The notes under the pieces are model-generated. The model did not search any database, was not told the DNA's origin, and was given only the letters and a program-made list of their open reading frames with translations. Positions 1 to 8,967 of a stretch of DNA of 64,000 nt are shown here, piece after piece. Made by a program: the position numbers and the translations under genes. This DNA comes from an uncultured Bradyrhizobium sp. (GTDB lineage Bacteria; Pseudomonadota; Alphaproteobacteria; Rhizobiales; Xanthobacteraceae): positions 372,001-436,000 of the forward strand of contig NZ_CANSMR010000001.1 in NCBI RefSeq assembly GCF_947648125.1, written 5' to 3'. The stretch's first letter is position 1; each line of letters begins with the position of its first letter.

Positions 1-1
1 T

Positions 2-1912
2 CGCTCTCTTGCCGAGCGCCACGGCGTTACCGTTTTGCGGGGCGTACAGGTCCAGGATATCCGCCGCGACGGTGAGGGTCTGGTGGTCAATACCTCCGCC
101 GGCGCTTTCGCTGCAGATACCATCTGCGTCGGTGTCGGCTTGGCCCCCGAGACGGAACTGGCAGCCGCGGCCGGCTGCGAGGTGGATGGGGGGATCGTTG
201 TCGACGCAGAGCAAAGGACCAGCATCGCGGGAATCTGGGCAGCGGGCGACTGCGCACTGCATTGCCGTCCGGTCAGGGGGCGCTCCCACCGCTTTGAGAG
301 TTGGCATAATGCGGAGCAGCAAGGTGCAGCCGCAGGGCAGTCGATTGCCGGGGCGGCGCCGAGCACGGATGCGCAGGCTCCCTGGTTCTGGACCGACCAG
401 TTCGGCCTGAACATTCAGATAGTCGGGGTCTCGTCACCGGGCGACAAGGTCGCGCTCACGGGCCGCGATGGCGAACCTGGTGCCGTCTATCGCACGATTG
501 ATCCGGACACCGGACGGCTTACCAGCGTGGTCGCGTTTTCTGATCCCGCCGCGATACGGCAGGCGCGCAAGCAGCTCGAAAACCCTGACATGTTCGATAT
601 CGCCAAGGTTTCCGCTGCTCTGCTCACGAGTGACGGCAAAAAGGAGAATACCCAGGTGGTGAACGAGAGGTCGGTGACGACGACGTCGAAGCAATACGTC
701 TGGCCATCCGAGGGGCTCACCAGGGTGCCTGATTGGGTCTACACGGACAGCGACATCTACCGACGCGAAGTCGAAAAGATCTTTCACGGGCGAACATGGA
801 ATTACGTCGCGCTGGAGAGCGAGACTCCCGAAATTGGCGATTTCATCCGGTCGAATGTAGGACCGACGCCCGTCGTCGTATCGCGCGCCGAGGACGGTTC
901 GATCAACGTCTTCGAGAACCGCTGTGCTCATCGCGCGGCCGAGTTCTGTCGCGAGCTGAGCGGCAACGCCAAGGAATTCGTCTGTCCCTATCATCAGTGG
1001 TCCTACGACCTAAAGGGCAATCTGGCGGGGGTGCCGTTCCGCCGGGGGGTCGACGGCAAGGGCGGAATGCCGCGCGATTTCAAGAATGCAGACCACGGGC
1101 TTAGGCAGCTGAAAGTCACGACCCATCGTGGCGTGGTGTTCGCGTCGTACTGCGACGACATGGAGCCGTTGGCCGAATATCTCGGACCGGAGATTCTCCG
1201 CGAGTTCGAGGCGACTTTCGACGGGCGGAAGCCCAAGGTGCTCGGTCACTATCGCCACAGTCTTCCGGGAAACTGGAAGCTCTATCACGAGAACCTCAAG
1301 GACCCGTATCACGCAACGCTGCTGCACACGTTTCTGGTGACGTTCGGCCTGCTGGTGGCCGGCAACAAGTCGTCGATGATCGCCGACCCCTCGGGGCGGC
1401 ATGGCGTGATGGCATCGGCAAAGTCGGACGTCAGCAAGCTCGACAACAACACCAAGAAGGAGATGCGCGCCTACAAGGAAGGCATGCAGCTCGAGGAGCC
1501 GCGCTTCATGGATTTCGTCAATGAGTTCGACAGTCCCTGGTCGGTGACCATGACGACGATCTGGCCCAATCTCATCGTGCAACGGGAGATGAACACCCTG
1601 GGCGTTCGGCAGATCGTCCCGACGGGACCGAACGAGTTCATCATGAAGTGGACCATGTTCGGCTTCGAGGGTGACGATGAGGAAATGACCCGTCATCGGT
1701 TGCGGCAAGGCAACCTGATGGGGCCGGCAGGCTTCCTTGGCCTCGAAGACAACGAAGCCATCAAGTTCGTGCAGGACGGCATGCTTGCGGTCCCCGACGG
1801 CCAACATGTGGTCGAACTGGACCCCGGGGTCATCGGTACCGCGGACACCTTGATCTCTGAGGCGTCGATACGCGCGATGTATCAGCATTGGCGCAGCGCG
1901 ATGGAACTCTAA
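2..1912 (+). CDS. FAD-dependent ferredoxin reductase fused in frame to Rieske oxygenase large subunit (5' partial)
   Basis: The reading frame is open from the left window edge, so the N-terminus is missing. The first ~200 codons are the C-terminal half of a putidaredoxin-reductase-like flavoprotein: GIWAAGDCA is the FAD-contact motif, and WFWTDQFGLNIQIVG is typical of the reductase C-terminal domain. With no stop codon the frame continues into a full Rieske oxygenase alpha subunit, with CAHR/CPYH Rieske ligands near nt 923 and 983 and the mononuclear iron triad DPYHATLLH. The oxygenase resembles the anthranilate/salicylate hydroxylase family. AAGGAG at 641-646 lies 9 nt before GTG at 656, so the oxygenase may also start on its own. 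In context I infer the PicB-like 6-hydroxypicolinate 3-monooxygenase; its ferredoxin would lie left of the window. The family call is firm, the substrate is inferred. Confidence 0.85.
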   Translation, partial: RSLAERHGVTVLRGVQVQDIRRDGEGLVVNTSAGAFAADTICVGVGLAPETELAAAAGCEVDGGIVVDAEQRTSIAGIWAAGDCALHCRPVRGRSHRFESWHNAEQQGAAAGQSIAGAAPSTDAQAPWFWTDQFGLNIQIVGVSSPGDKVALTGRDGEPGAVYRTIDPDTGRLTSVVAFSDPAAIRQARKQLENPDMFDIAKVSAALLTSDGKKENTQVVNERSVTTTSKQYVWPSEGLTRVPDWVYTDSDIYRREVEKIFHGRTWNYVALESETPEIGDFIRSNVGPTPVVVSRAEDGSINVFENRCAHRAAEFCRELSGNAKEFVCPYHQWSYDLKGNLAGVPFRRGVDGKGGMPRDFKNADHGLRQLKVTTHRGVVFASYCDDMEPLAEYLGPEILREFEATFDGRKPKVLGHYRHSLPGNWKLYHENLKDPYHATLLHTFLVTFGLLVAGNKSSMIADPSGRHGVMASAKSDVSKLDNNTKKEMRAYKEGMQLEEPRFMDFVNEFDSPWSVTMTTIWPNLIVQREMNTLGVRQIVPTGPNEFIMKWTMFGFEGDDEEMTRHRLRQGNLMGPAGFLGLEDNEAIKFVQDGMLAVPDGQHVVELDPGVIGTADTLISEASIRAMYQHWRSAMEL

Positions 1913-1918
1913 CGAGAG

Positions 1919-2446
1919 ATGCGGGCTATTCAGATGTTGGCCACCGATCCCACCTACACCGCACAAATTCACCAGCTGCTGCTGCGGAATGCAATCGAGC
2001 AGTTCAACTGCCAGTACGCGGCCGCCCTCGACGAGCAGCGGCTCTCGGACTGGAGCGAGATGTTCACGCCGGACGCGAGCTATGTCGTTTTGTCGCGCGA
2101 GAATGAGGATCGCGGCCATCCGGTCGGTCTCATCTATTGCGAGAATAGGGGCATGATTCGCGATCGGGCGTTCGCGCTGGAGAAAACCGCCATGTTTGCG
2201 CCGCGGTACCTTCGTCACTTGATCAGCAATTTGCAGTTGCTCGGCGAAGATCAGCACGGAAACATCACGGCCCGGGCGAACTATGTCGTCCTGCAGGTCC
2301 TGTTCGATCGTCCTGACGCGACCATTCACCAGGTCGGAACCTATCACGACGTGTTTCGGCGTTCCGACGAGGGCCTCAAGCTCAAGCAACGCCGCTGCGT
2401 TTACGACAACCTGCTCGTTCCCAACGCGCTTTGCATTCCGGTGTAA
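1919..2446 (+). CDS. Ring-hydroxylating oxygenase small (beta) subunit
   Basis: This 175-residue protein has the NTF2-like cone fold signature of Rieske oxygenase beta subunits: NAIEQFNCQYAAALDEQRLSDWSEMF at the N-terminus, a central RLLSN-like region (RYLRHLISNLQ), and the terminal strand KLKQRRCVYDNLLVPNALCIPV. Beta subunits have no cofactor and pack against the alpha subunit in an alpha3beta3 hexamer. It follows the alpha subunit by 6 nt, so co-translation is likely. ATG 1919 has GAGAG just upstream; an in-frame ATG at 1934 is a weaker alternative. I infer it partners the upstream oxygenase in hydroxylating a pyridine carboxylate. Confidence 0.88.
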   Translation: MRAIQMLATDPTYTAQIHQLLLRNAIEQFNCQYAAALDEQRLSDWSEMFTPDASYVVLSRENEDRGHPVGLIYCENRGMIRDRAFALEKTAMFAPRYLRHLISNLQLLGEDQHGNITARANYVVLQVLFDRPDATIHQVGTYHDVFRRSDEGLKLKQRRCVYDNLLVPNALCIPV

Positions 2447-2526
2447 AGCCGCTTGCGATCAGGGGACAATCACTGTGACCTTCGTGACGTCGGGAACGTT
2501 TAGGTAGAGCGCATGAGAGGATCATC

Positions 2527-4905
2527 ATGAGCGGGGACGGGGCGGTCGGTGAAGGTATCGGGGCGCGAGCACGGCGCAAGGAGGATGCCCGGCACTTGCG
2601 CGGCCGGGGCCGGTTCGTCGGTGACATCCAGATGCCTGGGCTACGCGAAGTGGCGTTCCTGCGCAGTCCAATGGCGCATGCGAAGCTCCTGTCGAAGACA
2701 AAATCGCCGGATCACGCCGTCGATACCTTCTTCTCCGAGGATCTGGTCGGGGTCGCGCCGATCGTTACGCGATCTTCCATTCCTGGGTACAAGGTCTCGC
2801 AATATCCGATCCTGGCCACTGACAAGGTGCGCTTCGTCGGCGAACCCGTTGCCATGTGCGTGGCAAGAAATCGCGCGATCGCGGAAGACCTGATCGAGCA
2901 AGTCGAGATCGGCTACGACGAGCTGCCGGCGATCGCTTCTTGCGCGGGCGGTCGTCGCGAGAACTCGGAACTCCTGCATCCGGAGTGGGGCGATAACCTG
3001 TTCCTGGAGACGTTCTTCGACAGCGGCGTCGACGAGGTTATCGCCAGGGCGCCGATCTCGGTCGAGCTCGAGATGTCATGCGCCCGACAGACGATGCATC
3101 CCATGGAAGGCAAGGGCGTGCTGGCCTGGTGGGATGATCGCACCGATCAGCTCGTGGTGCACACCTCCACCCAGGTGCCGCACTTGATACGGGCCGGGCT
3201 CGCCGAGTGTCTCGGGATTGCGCAGGCGCAAATCAGGGTCGCTCCGCCGGACGTCGGAGGCGGCTTCGGCTACAAGTGCCTGTTGCAGCCCGAGGAGGTT
3301 GCCGTCGCCTGGCTGGCTGCAACTTTCAAGAAGCCGTTCCGCTGGACCGAGGATCGCAGGGAGCATCTCGTCGCCGGCGCCAACGCACGGCAGCACGAAT
3401 ACCATATCAAGGCCTATGCTGACAGGCAGGGGCGGCTTCTCGCGCTGGACGCGGAAGTGTCCGTCGATACGGGCGCGTACTCGGTATGGCCGTTCACCGC
3501 CTGCCTGGAAGCTGCGCAGGCCGGAGGAAACCTGCCCGGACCGTACCATCTGGCTGCGTACCGGTGCCGTACCTATTCGGTTGCGACCAACAAGCCGCCT
3601 TTCGCGCCGTATCGCGGTGTCGCGCGGCCGGGAGTCTGCTTTGCGATGGAGCAGGTCATTGACGCGATCGCGCAGAAGGTCGGTCGCGAAGCATGGGAGG
3701 TCCGCCGGGACAATCTGGTCCCGGCTTCGGCGATGCCTTACACCAACATCACGAACAAGCATTACGACTCCGGCGACTACCCGGAGGCACTTGTTGCTGC
3801 CAAGAACATGATCGGTCTTGAGGCATTCCGCGCAGGGCCCAGGCGCGACGACAAGGGACGTTACCTCGGCATCGGGTTCGCTAGTTTCACGGAGCAGTCC
3901 GCGCATGGCACCAAGGTGTTTGCATCCTGGGGATTGCCGTTGGTGCCGGGGTTCGATCAGGCGCATGTGAAGCTGACGCCGGACGGCGCGCTGGAGGTCG
4001 CGGCGGGTATCCATACCATCGGGCAGGGTCTGGAAACGACGTTGGCGCAGATTGCTCACGAACAGACGCGTGTTCCGCTCAAGCACATCAGGGTCACGCT
4101 CGGCGATACGGCGATGACGCCGTTCTCGACCGGTGCCTACGCTTCGCGCGGGATCGTCATGTCGGGCGGTGCGGTCTCGCGGGCCGCCGAGGTCGTTGCA
4201 GGCCGGATCAAGTCGATTGCCGCCCATTTGCTGCAAGTCGAGCCGGCCGCCGTCGGATTTGCCGAGGGGCGGATCTTTGCGGCGAATGCCAGTGTCTCTT
4301 ACGAGGACGTCGGACGCGCCTGGTATCTCCGCCCGGACCAGCTTCCCGAGACCGTGAACACGGCAGGCCTCGAGGCGACCGAAGGATACAAGCCGGACGT
4401 CGATACGGGCGTGTTTTCTTACGCCACGCACGCCGTTCGGCTCGCAGTTGACGTCGAGACCGGTCTTGTCGAGATCCTCGACTATGCGATCGTCGAGGAT
4501 TGTGGACGCATGGTCAATCCGATGATTGTCGAGGGGCAGACCTATGGAGGGGCGGCGCAAGGTATCGGCACCGCGCTGTTCGAAGAGAGCCCGTACGACG
4601 ACAACGCTCAACCGCTCGCCTCGACGCTGCTCGATTATATTCTGCCTGGTCCGACCGAGCTGCCGAGCTTCCGCATCGACCATCGCGAGACGCTGTCGCC
4701 TTACTCGGCTCACGGAATCAAGGGCGTCGGCGAGGGCGGAGCGATTGCGCCGCCCGCTGCGATCGTCAATGCAATCAACGATGCCTTGTCGCCGCTCAAC
4801 GCTGCGATACGTCAGGTACCTGCGAGCCCACGGCGGATCCGTGAGGCAATTCGGCGCGCGCGTCCGTCGCAGGCGGCAGCTCCTGAAGCGGGCGCAGAGC
4901 GATGA
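2527..4905 (+). CDS. Molybdenum hydroxylase large subunit (xanthine dehydrogenase/CoxL family)
   Basis: At 792 residues this is a full-length molybdopterin-binding large subunit. It opens with the typical RRKEDARHLRGRGRFVGD stretch, has the substrate-loop motif PYRGVARPG where CO dehydrogenase form I has AYRCSFR (so it is not a CO dehydrogenase), the cofactor segment GIHTIGQGLET, and the catalytic glutamate in GVGEGGAIAPP near the C-terminus. Such enzymes hydroxylate N-heterocycles or aldehydes with water as oxygen donor. It overlaps the FAD subunit gene by 4 nt. With a 2,5-dihydroxypyridine pathway downstream, I infer hydroxylation of picolinate to 6-hydroxypicolinate (PicA-like); another pyridine carboxylate is possible. 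AGAGGATC precedes ATG 2527. Confidence 0.88.
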   Translation: MSGDGAVGEGIGARARRKEDARHLRGRGRFVGDIQMPGLREVAFLRSPMAHAKLLSKTKSPDHAVDTFFSEDLVGVAPIVTRSSIPGYKVSQYPILATDKVRFVGEPVAMCVARNRAIAEDLIEQVEIGYDELPAIASCAGGRRENSELLHPEWGDNLFLETFFDSGVDEVIARAPISVELEMSCARQTMHPMEGKGVLAWWDDRTDQLVVHTSTQVPHLIRAGLAECLGIAQAQIRVAPPDVGGGFGYKCLLQPEEVAVAWLAATFKKPFRWTEDRREHLVAGANARQHEYHIKAYADRQGRLLALDAEVSVDTGAYSVWPFTACLEAAQAGGNLPGPYHLAAYRCRTYSVATNKPPFAPYRGVARPGVCFAMEQVIDAIAQKVGREAWEVRRDNLVPASAMPYTNITNKHYDSGDYPEALVAAKNMIGLEAFRAGPRRDDKGRYLGIGFASFTEQSAHGTKVFASWGLPLVPGFDQAHVKLTPDGALEVAAGIHTIGQGLETTLAQIAHEQTRVPLKHIRVTLGDTAMTPFSTGAYASRGIVMSGGAVSRAAEVVAGRIKSIAAHLLQVEPAAVGFAEGRIFAANASVSYEDVGRAWYLRPDQLPETVNTAGLEATEGYKPDVDTGVFSYATHAVRLAVDVETGLVEILDYAIVEDCGRMVNPMIVEGQTYGGAAQGIGTALFEESPYDDNAQPLASTLLDYILPGPTELPSFRIDHRETLSPYSAHGIKGVGEGGAIAPPAAIVNAINDALSPLNAAIRQVPASPRRIREAIRRARPSQAAAPEAGAER

Positions 4906-5741
4906 AGTCGTCGGCGTTCGAGCTCAAGCATGCACGGACCCTCGGCGAGGCAACCGAACTCCTCGCTGCGGCCGATGGCGACGCCAAGGTGCTGGCTGGC
5001 GGCCAGTCGTTGGTGCCGACGCTGAACCTGCGATTGGCCCGGCCCAAACTATTGGTCGACATCAAGCGCGCGTCCGGCTTTCGGGAGCTTGCGGCCGACG
5101 ACAGGGTGTTCTCGATCGGTGCCGGATGGACCCACGCCGAGATCGAGGATGGTGTGCTGGAGGATCCGACGCGCGGGCTGCTGCGATCAGTCGCACACGG
5201 AATTGCTTACAGAGCGGTGCGCAATCGCGGCACCATGGGCGGAAGCCTGGCACATGCCGATCCAGCCGCAGACTGGGTCTCGACGCTGGCGGCACTGGGG
5301 GCCACGATCGTCGTCCAGGGCGGCGACGAACGGCCGAAGCGCCATGCCGCCGAGAGCTTCGTCGACGGAGCGTTTGCGACCAAGCTCGGCGAGAGCGAAA
5401 TCATTTCCGCGATCGAGGTGCCGCGGCTGTCGGCGGATGCATCCTGGGCCTATCACAAGATTTGCCGCAAGACCGGTGAATTCGCCAATGCGATCGGCGT
5501 TGTCGTTCTCGATCCGAAGGCAGGTCTGCAGCGGGTGCTTGCCGGTGCGACCAGCGGTTCACCGGCGCTGCTCTCTAAGACCGCTGCACGACTCGCCGAG
5601 GCGGGGCCGCGTGCGGCATGCGAGATCGTCGCAGAGGAAATCCGCGCCGTTCTGCCGAATCTTGATCTCGACACGCAGGAATTGCATGCGGTCGCGGTTC
5701 GCCGGGCTCTGGCGACTTTGGGTGAAGGACAGCGCCGATGA
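4902..5741 (+). CDS. Molybdenum hydroxylase FAD-binding subunit (CoxM family)
   Basis: This 279-residue protein has both FAD signatures of the medium subunit: AGGQSLVPTLNLRLA near residue 30 and RNRGTMGGSLAHADPAAD near residue 110. It also has the C-terminal CO-dehydrogenase-flavoprotein domain ending in the usual alanine-rich helix. It passes electrons from the 2Fe-2S centres of the small subunit to the final acceptor. The start ATG overlaps the stop of the large subunit as ATGA, and its own end overlaps the next gene in the same way, showing a tightly coupled L-M-S operon order. Confidence 0.9.
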   Translation: MKSSAFELKHARTLGEATELLAAADGDAKVLAGGQSLVPTLNLRLARPKLLVDIKRASGFRELAADDRVFSIGAGWTHAEIEDGVLEDPTRGLLRSVAHGIAYRAVRNRGTMGGSLAHADPAADWVSTLAALGATIVVQGGDERPKRHAAESFVDGAFATKLGESEIISAIEVPRLSADASWAYHKICRKTGEFANAIGVVVLDPKAGLQRVLAGATSGSPALLSKTAARLAEAGPRAACEIVAEEIRAVLPNLDLDTQELHAVAVRRALATLGEGQRR

Positions 5742-6877
5742 CGCAGGTGTCGATGACGGTCAACGGAGGCGCCGTCGCGGCGGATGTTGAGCCGCGCACG
5801 CTATTGGCAGACTTCTTGCGGGGCGATCTGCAACTCACCGGAACGCATCTCGGATGCGAGCAGGGTGTCTGCGGCGCCTGCACCGTTGTGCTCGACGGCA
5901 GGATCCAGCGGTCGTGCATCACATTTGCCGCCGATTGCGATGGCGCCGACGTCACCACGATCGAAGGCTTTGACGATGATCCAACCATGCAGGAACTGCG
6001 GGAGGCGTTTTCCGAGCACCACGCCCTGCAATGCGGCTTTTGCACGCCGGGAATGCTGACGACCGCACGGGATATCGTGCTTCGGCTCGGCGAGATCGAT
6101 GAGCGGGCGCTGCGTGAGGAGCTTTCCGGCAATCTCTGCCGGTGCACCGGCTATGTCGGGATCGTCGCCGCGGTCAAGAAAGTCGCCACAGGGAAGAAGC
6201 CCGACGTCGCGGCCGCTGTGGCACCGGTCGTCGGCAGGCTCGAGGGTTCGAGGTCGCCGCCTGCGCCGTCGTCTCAACAGACAACCGGCCCGGTCACGCG
6301 CACGTCGACACAAGCCATGACATCATCGGTTGGCGGATCCGCGGGCAGCACGTCAATTGAGGAACGGGTGCGGGTGGCTGCGCCGGCCGAACAGGTCTGG
6401 AGCCTGCTTTCGGACCTCCAACGGGTGGTCCCGTGCGTGCCCGGAGCGGAGATCACGTCACTTGACGGAGAAGATATTGTCGGAAAGGTCAGGATCGCAC
6501 TCGGCCCGATCAAGGTCACCTTCAACGGCCAGGCGAAGGTCGGGATGGATCCCGCCAAGCGGGAGGGATGGCTGACGGGCCGCGGGCGTGATGCCGGGCA
6601 AGGCTCGTCCGCGGAGGGCGGCGCGCGCTGGACCGTCATCGCTGACGGGGCAAGCGCGTCCCTGATTGCGGTCGTCCTGACCTGGAAGCTGAGTGGACCC
6701 CTCGCTCAGTTCAACCGAGCCGGACTGGTGCACGACGTCGTGCGCCGGTTGGCGGCGACATTCGCCGAGAATCTCGAAGCGGCCATTACCGGGGCGGCTC
6801 CGCCTCGCCGTAAGGCGCTCGGTGGCCTCGGATTGATCTGGTCCGTCATCAAGGCGCGCTTGTTCTCTCGGCGATAG
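5738..6877 (+). CDS. 2Fe-2S small subunit (CoxS) fused to a CoxG/SRPBCC domain
   Basis: Residues 1-155 are a complete small subunit: plant-type 2Fe-2S motif CEQGVCGACTVVLDG and helical-domain cysteines CGFCTPGM and CRCTGY. A Ser/Thr/Pro-rich linker (about residues 165-205) leads to a CoxG-type SRPBCC domain (VRVAAPAEQVWSLLSDLQRV to about residue 350) and a basic hydrophobic tail, GLIWSVIKARLFSRR. CoxG proteins are linked to membrane recruitment or maturation of these hydroxylases, so the fusion may tether the enzyme to the membrane. It is the last gene of the molybdenum hydroxylase operon. Confidence 0.87.
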   Translation: MTQVSMTVNGGAVAADVEPRTLLADFLRGDLQLTGTHLGCEQGVCGACTVVLDGRIQRSCITFAADCDGADVTTIEGFDDDPTMQELREAFSEHHALQCGFCTPGMLTTARDIVLRLGEIDERALREELSGNLCRCTGYVGIVAAVKKVATGKKPDVAAAVAPVVGRLEGSRSPPAPSSQQTTGPVTRTSTQAMTSSVGGSAGSTSIEERVRVAAPAEQVWSLLSDLQRVVPCVPGAEITSLDGEDIVGKVRIALGPIKVTFNGQAKVGMDPAKREGWLTGRGRDAGQGSSAEGGARWTVIADGASASLIAVVLTWKLSGPLAQFNRAGLVHDVVRRLAATFAENLEAAITGAAPPRRKALGGLGLIWSVIKARLFSRR

Positions 6878-6894
6878 GGCCGCCGAAGCGGCCC
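6877..6894 (+). terminator. Hairpin after the molybdenum hydroxylase operon
   Basis: GGGCCGC-CGAA-GCGGCCC forms a perfect 7-bp stem with a four-base loop, starting at the last base of the stop codon of the CoxS-CoxG gene. No T-run follows, so it is a pause or terminator candidate only. It sits between convergent genes. Confidence 0.4.
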
Positions 6895-6930
6895 CATCTC
6901 CCGAACAACTGCCAGGTTCACTCCTGTAAT

Positions 6931-6945
6931 AGAGATGTATACTGA
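6931..6945. promoter_or_regulatory. Candidate MarR operator, copy 1
   Basis: AGAGATGTATACTGA is the exact reverse complement of the 15 bp at 7587-7601. It lies in the convergent gap between the CoxS-CoxG gene and marR, downstream of both, which is an odd place for an operator. Confidence 0.5.
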
Positions 6946-6966
6946 CTAAAATTGGATCGCTTCCGG

Positions 6967-7512
6967 CTATTCGTCCCGGCTGGCCGTCGACTTCCGCCGA
7001 CCGGATGCCGAGTTGGTGTCGGGCAGGCTGTATTTGCTGTTGCCCTCGATCAATTCAGTCACCATCGCGAGAAAAGCGGCCCTGAACTCGGGCCGCAGGG
7101 GCGCGAGGAAGCGATCCTGTGCACGGCGCATGCTGTCGTACATCTTGTCTGCGACCGCCTCGCCCTCCTTGGTCAGGAAGGCCACCATCGAACGCCGGTC
7201 GGTTTGGCTGCGTTCGCGCCGCACCAGGCCGCGTTCCGACAGGCGGTTCAGAACATCTGCTACATTTGTGCGATCGATGCCCACTTCACCACCCAACGTG
7301 ACCTGATCGATCCCGGGGTTGTTGAGCAGGGTCGTGATCAGGCCGTACTGCACCGGTGTGATGCCGAATTCCTGGCACTCCTCAAGAAAGATCGCCGAGT
7401 GGATCTGATGCAGCCGGCGGACCAGGTAGCCCGGGCGCGATGCCAGGGGCATCCGCGCCATTTCCACCTTGACCTCGGACCTCGTGGAATTGGTGGATGA
7501 TTGCTTCTTCAA
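6967..7512 (-). CDS. MarR-family transcriptional regulator (PicR-like)
   Basis: The 181-residue protein has a MarR winged helix: recognition region QVTLGGEVGIDRTNVADVLNRL and the wing motif RSQTDRRSMVAFLT, with the conserved DRR. MarR proteins for aromatic catabolism usually repress and release DNA on binding a pathway intermediate. The TTG start at 7512 is chosen because GGAAGGA lies 7-13 nt upstream; ATG 7461 would cut off a poorly conserved N-terminus. The gene lies between the molybdenum hydroxylase operon and the binding-protein gene, facing the latter. The repeated operator-like sequence at 7587-7601 is in its own promoter region. A hairpin (AGGCCC/GGGCCT, 7559-7576) lies in its leader. 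Confidence 0.85.
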   Translation of the reverse strand: MKKQSSTNSTRSEVKVEMARMPLASRPGYLVRRLHQIHSAIFLEECQEFGITPVQYGLITTLLNNPGIDQVTLGGEVGIDRTNVADVLNRLSERGLVRRERSQTDRRSMVAFLTKEGEAVADKMYDSMRRAQDRFLAPLRPEFRAAFLAMVTELIEGNSKYSLPDTNSASGRRKSTASRDE

Positions 7513-7586
7513 CGTGCATTCCTTCCATTTGAGCGGCCCGCGGTCAGCAAATGAGCCGAAGGCCCCTTGACGGGCCTCCTAATTAC

Positions 7587-7601
7587 TCAGTATACATCTC
7601 T
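7587..7601. promoter_or_regulatory. Candidate MarR operator, copy 2 (marR / binding-protein divergent promoter)
   Basis: TCAGTATACATCTCT with a GTATAC core lies between divergent marR (start 7512) and the binding-protein gene (start 7690). On the minus strand the core contains TATACT, which could serve as the marR -10 box, so binding here would give autorepression. Confidence 0.6.
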
Positions 7602-7689
7602 TTATCGCGAACGGTACTGCCGATTCCAGGATTGACCTGAGAATAACAACAATAAGATGGCGGCGCGCGAGGCAAACGGAGGATGGCTC

Positions 7690-8889
7690 ATGAACAGGCT
7701 CACATCATCAATTCTCGCGCTGACCCTCATGTCGGGTCTGGGTCCAGCGAAGGCTGGCCCGGACGCAATGACGATCGGTGTCCTCAACGACCTCAGTGGC
7801 GTCTACTCGGATCTCGGCGGGCCCGGCTCCGTTGCGGCCGCGGAAATCGCGGTGGAGGAGTTCGGGCCAACCGTGATCGGCAAGCCGATCAAGGTGATGT
7901 CGGGAGATCACCAGAACAAGGCCGATGTCGGTTCGCAGCTGGCGCGTCGATGGTTCGACGTTGACCACGTCGACATGGTGATCGACTTCCCGAACTCGGG
8001 CGTGGCACTGGCCGTGCAGGAGGTCGCGAGAGCGAAGAAGAAGATTGCGATCTATTCCACGGCGGCAACCATGGACCTTACCGGCAAGGCCTGTTCGCCG
8101 ACCGGGTTTCAGTGGACCTACGACAACTATTCGAATGCTGCGGGCGTCGCCTCTGCGCTCGTGAAGAAGGGCTTTGACACCTGGTATTTCCTGACGGTCG
8201 ATTATGCGTTCGGTCTTTCGCTCGAGGCGGAAGCTTCGAAAGCCGTCAAGGCAGCCGGCGGCAAGGTGGTGGGAGCTGCGCGCCATCCGCTGAACACACC
8301 GGATTTCTCCTCCTTCCTGCTCCAGGCTCAATCCTCCAAGGCAAAAGTCATCGCGTTCGCCAACGCCGGTGGCGACACGGTCAATGCCGTGAAGCAGGCC
8401 AATGAATTCCAGATCGTGCAAGGCGGGCAGACGATCGTCACGCCGGTCACGTTCATCACCGACGTGCATAGTCTGGGTCTTCAGGTCGCCCAGGGGCTCA
8501 CCTTCGTGACCGGCTACTATTGGGATCTGAACGACCAGACCCGTGCGTTCGCGGAGAAATTCTACAAGAAGCGCAAAGCGATGCCGACGATGGCGCAGGC
8601 TGGCGTTTATTCCGGCGTGCTTCACTACCTGAAGGCGGTGAAGGAGGCCGGTACCGATGACGGGATTGCGGTCGCCGAAAAGATGCGCGAGCTGCCCGTG
8701 CGGGATGCCTTTACGCAGACCGGTTCGGTGCGAGCCGACGGACGGATGGTCCACGACATGTACCTCGTCGAGGTGAAGAAGCCGTCGGAGTCGAAAGCGC
8801 CGTGGGACTACTACAAGGTTCTGGCGACCATTCCCGCGGCCGAGGCGTTCAAGCCTTTGGCTGAAAGCGAATGCCCCCTGGTGAAGTGA
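7690..8889 (+). CDS. ABC transporter substrate-binding protein, branched-chain amino acid/aromatic acid type
   Basis: The 399-residue protein has a signal peptide (MNRLTSSILALTLMSGLGPAKAG) and the Periplasmic_binding_6 start MTIGVLNDLSGVYSDLGGPG. This family binds branched amino acids, amides and, in rhizobia and Rhodopseudomonas, many aromatic acids. GGAGGA before ATG 7690 favours this start over an upstream in-frame ATG at 7657. No permease or ATPase gene is adjacent, so it either uses a transporter encoded elsewhere or acts in sensing. Its promoter carries the candidate MarR site. Confidence 0.85.
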   Translation: MNRLTSSILALTLMSGLGPAKAGPDAMTIGVLNDLSGVYSDLGGPGSVAAAEIAVEEFGPTVIGKPIKVMSGDHQNKADVGSQLARRWFDVDHVDMVIDFPNSGVALAVQEVARAKKKIAIYSTAATMDLTGKACSPTGFQWTYDNYSNAAGVASALVKKGFDTWYFLTVDYAFGLSLEAEASKAVKAAGGKVVGAARHPLNTPDFSSFLLQAQSSKAKVIAFANAGGDTVNAVKQANEFQIVQGGQTIVTPVTFITDVHSLGLQVAQGLTFVTGYYWDLNDQTRAFAEKFYKKRKAMPTMAQAGVYSGVLHYLKAVKEAGTDDGIAVAEKMRELPVRDAFTQTGSVRADGRMVHDMYLVEVKKPSESKAPWDYYKVLATIPAAEAFKPLAESECPLVK

Positions 8890-8967
8890 CTGTCAGGGCC
8901 GTCCCGGTCGCGTTTGTCCCAGCCGTGACCGGGATCCGCGTACGTCGAGATCCGCAAGGAGCAATTC

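Noticed and set aside
3076-4713. 545-codon minus-strand frame opposite the molybdenum hydroxylase
   Set aside because: Antisense shadow in high-GC DNA; the plus strand has full family motifs.
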